DNA of 64,000 bases from Areca catechu (Eukaryota; Streptophyta; Magnoliopsida; Arecales; Arecaceae): NCBI GenBank assembly GCA_021397845.1, contig CM038052.1, forward strand, positions 32,970,501 to 33,034,500, written 5' to 3'. Shown in pieces: positions 57,290-64,000 of this stretch; position 1 is the first letter of the stretch, and every line of letters begins with the position of its first letter. Made by a program: the position numbers and the translations under genes. The notes under the pieces were generated by a model. It saw only the letters and a program-made list of their open reading frames with translations. It searched no databases and was not told the DNA's origin.

Positions 57290-58935
57290 TAATTGTTTGA
57301 AAAAGAGTACCCTCCACATCCTCTTATAATATAATATAGATAATAGAAATAATAAGACAATTATAAAGAATTATATTATATTATTACATTAGTAGAAGAG
57401 AATACATAATAATTTTTATAATATACTATAAATTATATAATAGGATAAAGCTAAAGTACTATAGTATAGAATAAGATAGAAATATAGGACTTAATATATT
57501 ATCGAAAGGATTAACTAGATATTAAATGTATATATTAATTATTAAATTTAAATAAGATATTTATATTATATATAAATATTTGTATATATAAAGAAGAAAA
57601 AATACTACATTATATTAAATATATATTAAAGATATTAAATATAAATAATATATTTCAGATTCTAAATTAAGTAGAGAAGATATATTATAGAATAATAGAT
57701 AAGAATTTAATATAATATTATCAATTTATAATATAATATAATATTTTATATTAAATATAGAATATATATAAGATAACATAAAATAAATTATAAATTATAT
57801 TTATAATATAAAATAGATTATATTATATTATATTAATATAATAATATTTACATTATAGATTTACATATGAGATAAAAATTAATTATATTAAAATATATAA
57901 TAAATAAATATAATTATTATAGGAAGTATTATAATATATGAAAATAATATAATATAATATAATATAATATAATATAGGGATAAAGATAATAAAAATATAG
58001 ATTTTATAAATTATATATATTATAAAAATTATATTATAAAATATTTTATAATGTTATAATATGAATAAATAGAGAATAAATAACATTACATCTTATATTT
58101 TATTATATAAATATCATATTATAGATATTTAATATAATATAATATATTTAATATAACATAGTATATTTATAGTAAGTATATTATATATTTATAATCAAAT
58201 ATATATTAGATTATATTTATATATAATATAAATATATTATATTTATTAATAATAATAACACACAATTTAATATATATTAATATTTATTAATATATTATAT
58301 ATTTAACTTAGAAATTTTTATATTTATCTAGTATAAGAAAATTTATTTTTAAAATTTTATATATAAAAAAAAAAAAAATATTTTTTAATATATATTTTTA
58401 ATGTAAAATATTGAAAATTATATAATAAATATATATAAAATAAAAAGTATATTTTTTATTAAAAAAATCTATATTTAATTTATGGATATTTAGGACTTTG
58501 ATTTTACATCATATATCATACTTGTATGTACCAAATATAATAATTTAATATAAAAAAATATAAATATATAAATATAATATATTAATGTTATATATATATA
58601 TAATAGAAATATATTAATATAATATTAATAATTTTTAATAAATTTAATATATATTAATTATATTTATATTATTTAAATATTTAAACTCATTTAATATACA
58701 AATTTTTATATTTTTTAGTACACCATATAATTATTTAATTTTTTGAAAATTTTTTTATATTAATATATATATATTTATATTTAACTTTTGTAATGTAAAA
58801 TATTTAAAAATTATTTTTTAATAAATAAAGAAAATATAAAAAATATATTTTTATTAAAAATTTAGATTTAATTAAAAGGATATTAGAAATTTAATTTTAT
58901 ATCATGCATATTATCTGCATGCACCAAGCAGAACA
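57290..58935. repeat. Very AT-rich block with internal direct repeat
   Basis: Nearly pure A/T for about 1.6 kb, with (AATAT)n near 57943-57975. Segment 58310-58540 is repeated imperfectly at 58690-58935: both run from AAATTTTTATATTT through TGTAAAATATTGAAAATTA-like text to CATATATCATACTTGTATG / CATGCATATTATCTGCATG. No coding potential. It could be the inside of a MITE or a matrix-attachment-type sequence. Confidence 0.7.
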
Positions 58936-59010
58936 ATCTATTACATGTAATCCATATTGTTAGCAATCCACATTACCTTTAGGATACCTGCCACTATACC
59001 AAACGTAACC
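58936..59010. mobile_element. Right end of a MITE related to 56311-57272
   Basis: The reverse complement of the end is GGTTACGTTTGGTATAGTGG, comparable to GGTTGCATTGGTGGATCG at 56323. ACATGTAATCCATATTG text is also shared in kind. It may close an element that includes the AT-rich block. Confidence 0.4.
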
Positions 59011-59879
59011 CAGGTTGGATATGAAATAATCGGATTAGAATAGATCGGATTAAAAAAATTTGAACCTGAATCCGACTTGTTTATTAAACATATTAAAGTT
59101 TAAAACTCAATCTATCTCATTAATAAATGGGTTACCCTATCTAAACCTGTCTACACATCTATTTGAGATCCAATTAAAAAAAATAATGAAGTAAATTAGA
59201 TGTCCAAGTTCTTCGGTCTTTGATAAAAAATGGTGGAAGGATGGTAGTGAAACCGGTGCTCCCGAAGCCGTCAAGCTACGGGCAGAATGGCTAGTAGTGA
59301 AACCAACGCTCCAAAAGCCACCGGCTACCAGGGACCCTGCAACATTGCTGGTAGTGGCCTTGAAGCCCCAATTGCATTGATCGCAGTTACCCCTAACCTT
59401 CCAGCACCATAGAAGACCTTTTGCCGCCAGCGATAGTGAGTCTCCAACTATTGGCTTGCCACCACCCTTGCCCTTGCCTCCTCCTCGCCGTCACTGGTAG
59501 CATCACCTATCTTTGGTTCCAGCCCTGCCTCCTTTCTGCATCTAGTCCATCTAGGCCTTGTAGTTCTGCATCATTGCCAATCCGATGGCACCTTCATGGA
59601 TACCACTACTATCATCCAGATCCTCTCCTCAAATCTTAACAACAAGATCGGGATCATATATGGTAGCGAGGAGGGACGAGTGATTGTGGTAGACAAAGAT
59701 GGCGATGTGGAGGTGGGGATGGTGGTGATCATAGTGTTTAAATAGGGGAAGAAGAATGAACGATGGTGAGGTTCTCAACAAGCACAAAGGGGGTCATGGT
59801 GAGCAAAACCTATCTGGTGGGGCACCAGGATTAGACATAGATTATTGGACCTTATATGATTTACTTAGCCATGTGTCAA
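59011..59879. other. Spacer with a dispersed-repeat copy (59011-59180)
   Basis: 59011-59180 belongs to the same diverged repeat as 26560-26760. 59200-59830 is GC-richer, with imperfect repeats such as GTAGTGAAACC (59248, 59294), and no gene was recognised. A 72-codon ORF at 59421 has no domain. Confidence 0.35.
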
Positions 59880-61316
59880 AGTTTCGTAATCAAGTAAGAT
59901 TGTGTCCTGTAATAAGTTGAGCCAGTTGATTTGTCTCAACCCTAGTCCAGTCATTGAGTCCTGTACTTTAGTATTAATCCAGTACCAGTTCAATTTTTGC
60001 AAGAAAAGAGGATTTCCTATTTTGGAGAGTTCACCAGGCCTTATTCAGAAGCCAGAGGCCTTCACATCAGTCAATTGGACCTTGTTTGCCACCTTAGGGT
60101 CCAAGATTCCTTCCAAATGTCCCAAATGCCCTCGAGATGCCTTCCAGATACCTTGATACCCTCCAAATGCCAGAGTATATTCCAGATGCTAGGTGCCCCT
60201 TGATTCCAGGAATATGCCAGTAGCCTAGGCCAAGAGATTCAAGCCCAGGAATCAAGCCCATGAGCCCCAGAACCAAGATTCCAAGGAATATGTCGATATC
60301 AGGGATCCAATTTCCAGGGCCCAAAGCCCATGCATCAAGGCCCAAGGAGGAGCCACTTGTTGCCCATGAAGCCCACGCCCAAGCCCGATGCATGTAGGCG
60401 TCCAAGCCCTTTGACCAAGTCCAAGCCTTGACCAATTCAAAGGAGGAAGGAAATCCAAGTAGAATAAGGAGGACTAGTTTCATTCAAAGTGTATTCTCCC
60501 AATCTTAATCAAACTTGTAATCATTTTCCCTCTCAACTTTGTAATCCTATCCTATCTAGGAGAGGACATAGGGAACCTCTATTAAACCCCACCCCTCCCC
60601 TCTTGTAAGTAATCTTTATTCATGATATCAAAACTCTGGTGAATTTTATTTGAGATTGTTCTTGTGTTCTTGTGTTACTTTATTGTATTGAGGTGTGAGT
60701 GTCCTTGAGTGCCTAGTCTTCCAAGCCCTAGCCGACCAAGCTTGTTGCCTTCAAGCCCTAAGATGCTAAGAAAAGGAAGCCCTAGGACGCCCAAGCTTAG
60801 AATCTTTCTTCCACCTTTAAGCCCCCCACATCCAAAACCCTAATCTCTTCCTTTCTAACCTAGTTCCATAATTCCACTTTATTGTTTCTTAACTCCTCTG
60901 ACACTTGCAGGATCCCCATGGTATTCACCTCCAAGAAGGAGGTCCTCTTTGTCCAAGACGATCCCAGATAGCTAACTGATTCGAGGTCTAAAGGCTTGTC
61001 TTCTAGGCACCGATTTAGAATGCTACGCAATCTCTTCATCGATCAAATCTTCAAATCCCTGCCTGGTACAATCCTTCCCCCTCCTAACTTCTGATTTGCT
61101 GAAGGTATATATTCTAAATCGGAGGTTTCTCATCTCTAGGATCCTATTTATTATTTTGCATGAGTCCTTATGCGGGTATAATGATTCTTGGCATACTAGT
61201 TTCCTGCATGCTTTACTTGATTTTCGGGTTATTAGCCTACAATTAAATTCTAAAAATATAAAAAAAATTAGTTTCTATTTCACTGTGTATGGTAGCCTTA
61301 GGATCATCTTGCATCA
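59880..61316 (+). repeat. Presumed 5' LTR of G3
   Basis: Ends TTGCATCA just before the PBS. The 5' boundary was chosen loosely, as no second copy is in the window. It holds a leader-like C/T-rich stretch (60530-60860) and repeated CAAGCCC words (60235-60430). Confidence 0.4.
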
Positions 61317-61319
61317 GTT

Positions 61320-61331
61320 TGGTATCAGAGC
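61320..61331 (+). promoter_or_regulatory. PBS of G3 (initiator-Met tRNA)
   Basis: TGGTATCAGAGC, exact. Confidence 0.85.
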
Positions 61332-62454
61332 TAGTTTAGGATAGCTTGCATCTTCACCAAAAAACACAAAAATATGCATTTCTATTTTTTCTGCATCCTG
61401 TCACTACAGTAGGTGTCTGAGATTGGTCTTGTTCATCATATTAGGAGCCTTATTTTTCATTGAATTTGCATGAAATATTCTTTATTTAGTCTTGATAATT
61501 ATCATAATTTTTTTTATTTTTATAGAAATAAAAAGATTATAAAATTTGGCATCCTAGAAACCCTAACCAAAATCCTAAACTTTCTGCATACAGTCTGATA
61601 ACCCTAGGATTTGCATCATCATCCAAATTTTGAATTGCATGAAATTTGGTAGGGATCATATGCATTTTATTCCTCTGTCTGGGAATTTTTCTAAATTTTA
61701 TGCACCAAAAACTGAATCAAAAGCTGCTTCCAAACAAACCCTAAATTTTGTATTGCATACTTAATCAAACCAAACTAATCAACTTCCAAACCCTACCTCA
61801 CCCAAGCCCTAATTTGTTTGCCAACTTAATAAACTTAAACCAATTTTCCACCTCATAAAAAAAGACCAAAATATTTTATTTTTCTGATTGTTAGTAGATT
61901 GCATCAGGGACCATCGAATGTCATCATCTGCATTAAACTAATCTTAAGGGCACTTTTACTTTCTCAGATCAGGGTAGGAGGTCATAACCTGTCCTGGGCC
62001 CAAAACAACCTCCTTGCATTCTCACCCAAGCCTTAATTAAAATTAATTAGACTTAATTTGCCCTAGTGGGCTAGTTGACATCAACAGGTCGGGTCTGAAT
62101 TATGTGGGCTAACTAGTGCATTTAACTCACCAACTATTACTAGAATTTGGTGTCTAAGGCTGGAGGTCCAGAGTCAAACGACCTAAGTGGTGTTGTGGTT
62201 TTAATTGGGTCCCTATGAAAGTAGGGGGGCCTCCCACACTCCCACCCCTACTTGGCTAGAGGAAGGATTAGTTCTTGAGTTGGGTGTAAGTTGAGTCGAC
62301 CCACTCAGTTTTGGCTCTAGGTCTAGGAAACCCTAGCTTGTACTAACCCCTGCATGCTTGGTTGCATCATTTCACTTGATTGTCTGTTTGTTGAGTGCAT
62401 GACCACTAGACTAGGAACCCAATACTAAAGCCCAAATCCTAACCCAGTTCAACC
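61332..62454 (+). other. 5' leader of G3
   Basis: A 1.1-kb stretch between PBS and gag with no open frame of note. Long leaders are usual in plant gypsy elements. Confidence 0.5.
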
Positions 62455-64000
62455 ATGGAGTCTAGTCTTGAAACTCTCATAAGAACCATGAATGAACAAT
62501 GAATTCATTAAGCTTGACCAAACCAAATGCCCAGATGAACCAATTGACCCAATCCCAAAACCAAATGAACCATAGGTTCGACCAAGTAGACAAATATTTG
62601 ACTAGTTTACCCAATCCAACCATTAAAAAACCCATAGGATTGACCAGTTAACCACCAGGTTAGACCAAGTAGAGAATTGATTAGGTACCATATAAAGAAC
62701 CAAAGAGTCCAATACCGAACCTGATCCTGAGTCACCCTATTCCACCTCTCATAACCCTAGGGGAACCTTAAATCAAGACCACTTTATGGAACCAACCCTA
62801 GGAGAACCCAAAACCAGGTCAATTTATGGAACCAGCCTAGGAGAGTTCAAAACCCTGGCCTATCCAGGAACCCCATCAGGAACCCAATCCTAGGAGAGTC
62901 CAACACCCTGACCTATCCAGGAACCCAACTATAGAAGGTCCACCAAGAAGTTTGTGCTTAAGATGAAAGGGCCATGAGAAACATTAAGGTAGAAGCACCC
63001 ACCTTTGATGGTAGTCTTGAACCAAAAGTCTATGTAGATTGGGTAGGAGGCATGGAATATTATTTTGATTGGTATGATATGAGTGAAGAAAGAAGTATAA
63101 ATTTGCAAAGATGAGATTGATGTCAGGCTAGGCTATATTGGGCTAACCTTGAGCTAATAGGAGACAACGAGAGCTACCTCCCATAACCACTGGTAAGAGA
63201 TGAAACAAAAGCTTAAGGAGAAATACATTCCTACATCCTATGATTGAAACTCCTAGACCAATGGAATAAGATACGTCAAGGGAATAGGTCTATATCTGAG
63301 TACATCGCCCAATTTGATGAATTTGCCATAGGTGTAATAAATCAGAGTCTCTAGCATAAACCCTGTCTAGGTTTAGAATCGGATTACGTGAAGATATCTA
63401 AAGAGAGCTGTACATGAGAGAGGTCAACGATTTGGAGCAAGCATACCAGATAGCTAGACATTATGAACAATTCCAAAGGGGACCTCCATACCAGCGATCT
63501 GAAGCTATTAGGAATAATGCCCCTTTCTTAAAGCCAAACCCAAGTCTAGTATACCAAGGTCGACCCAACCCTAACCCAGTCCGATTCAATTCTAACCCAT
63601 CAGACTGAACCCCCAATCCAATTCGACCCAACCTAATTCACTTTAACCCAATTCCAACATGACTCGTCCCAACCCTAACCCACTTCGACCTAACCCGAGT
63701 TTGAGTCACTCTAGTTCTAGCAATTCGACACCTCTTAGAACTGATAAGGGTAAGGCACCCATGTTTTAGAAAGCCCCAAGCCCCAGCCCTGATGCCTACT
63801 TTAGGTGTAACAAGGTAGGTCATTAAGCTAGTCAATGTCCTACCAGATCATTACACATAGAGAAGCTTGAGGAACAAGAGCCTGAACCCAGTAATGAGGA
63901 TGTAGAAGAAGAGGTTTATGAAGCTGAGCCATACTTGATAGAAGCATATGAAGGAGATAAGGAGGATTTTGATCAGTCTAACCTAGTAGGGGTAGTTAGG
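62455..64000 (+). pseudogene. Gag of G3, partial
   Basis: ATG 62455 opens MESSLETLIRTMNEQ and soon meets a stop. The conserved gag core begins near 62990: IKVEAPTFDGSLEPKVYVDW and DMSEERSINLQ, then ARLYWANLELIG (63130), LLDQWNKIRQGNRSISEYIA (63250-63310) and REVNDLEQAYQIARHYEQFQ (63418-63477). A Pro/Asn-rich linker (63530-63700) leads to a zinc knuckle near 63790 reading YFRCNKVGH(stop)ASQC, where the first Cys is Tyr. An acidic tail follows to the edge. At least five breaks. Confidence 0.75.
62755..62931 (+). repeat. ~41-bp imperfect repeat in G3 gag (four units)
   Basis: CCCTAGGGGAACC/CCTAGGAGAGT-type boxes start at 62755, 62796, 62836 and 62889. Each is followed by CAAGACC/CCTGGCC-like text and TATGGAACC or TATCCAGGAACC. 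Spacing 40-53 bp. Confidence 0.7.

Larger units (their letters stand above)
59880..64000 (+). mobile_element. Ty3/gypsy element G3, 5' part
   Basis: An LTR-like stretch, an initiator-Met PBS, a long leader and gag run off the right edge. The gag type and the initiator-Met PBS differ from G1/G2, pointing to another lineage, perhaps chromovirus-like. Pol lies outside the window. Gag already has stops, so this copy is defective. Confidence 0.65.

Noticed and set aside
60094..60483. 129-codon minus-strand ORF with Leu/Gly/Trp-rich text
   Set aside because: Arises from repeated CAAGCCC/CCAAGGC words in the presumed G3 LTR.
1..64000. CRISPR arrays, toxin-antitoxin or phage-like systems
   Set aside because: No short regularly spaced repeats with unique spacers, and the content is plainly plant nuclear DNA.

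Overview
This is a window of plant nuclear DNA, most probably from a monocot with a large, retrotransposon-rich genome. A palm is my guess, but nothing in the sequence proves it. The evidence is one spliced plant-style gene with canonical GT-AG introns, long AT-rich spacers, and layer upon layer of decayed LTR retrotransposons of plant lineages (Sirevirus-like Ty1/copia and Tat-like Ty3/gypsy). I saw no prokaryotic operon, CRISPR array, rRNA gene or intact tRNA gene.

Layout. 1-2700: 5' part of a Ty3/gypsy element (G1, minus strand), with LTR, primer-binding site and gag. 2706-8477: broken Ty1/copia element (C0, minus strand). 9203-9839: a small two-exon gene with TATA box and poly(A) signal, but a frameshift. 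10361-10735: L1 LINE remnant. 11022-25313: 14.3-kb Sirevirus-like copia element (C1, plus strand) with both LTRs, an envelope-position ORF and a second broken Sirevirus (X, LTR 15840-17192) inside its gag. 26560-27705: F-box gene fragment between two copies of a diverged dispersed repeat. 29279-34937 (minus): the only clearly intact host gene, four exons encoding a 154-residue UBP-type zinc finger protein. Its 5-kb second intron holds an antisense RTE-type LINE that itself carries a SINE with target-site duplications.

35857-55536: a three-level nest. A Tat-like gypsy element (G2, 855/829-bp LTRs, 5-bp duplication GAATC/GGATC) was split by a 11.9-kb Sirevirus-like element (C2, 40331-52264, duplication ATACG/ATATG). 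The envelope-position ORF of C2 was in turn split by a 679-bp terminal-repeat retrotransposon in miniature (TRIM, 48580-49258, perfect duplication AGATG). 56311-59010: nested MITE-like elements and a very AT-rich block. About 59880-64000: 5' end of a third gypsy element (G3, plus strand) with an initiator-Met-tRNA primer-binding site and gag.

None of the retroelements has an intact polyprotein; all carry stops and frameshifts. The non-coding parts are more informative: iterated GCCGAC/GTCGAC motif arrays in the LTRs and in the pol-env spacer, repeated copies of the initiator-tRNA 3'-end sequence just before the 3' LTR, multiple polypurine tracts, 60- and 90-bp tandem repeats, and antisense ORFs. 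All positions come from reading the sequence by eye; no alignment or database search was run.
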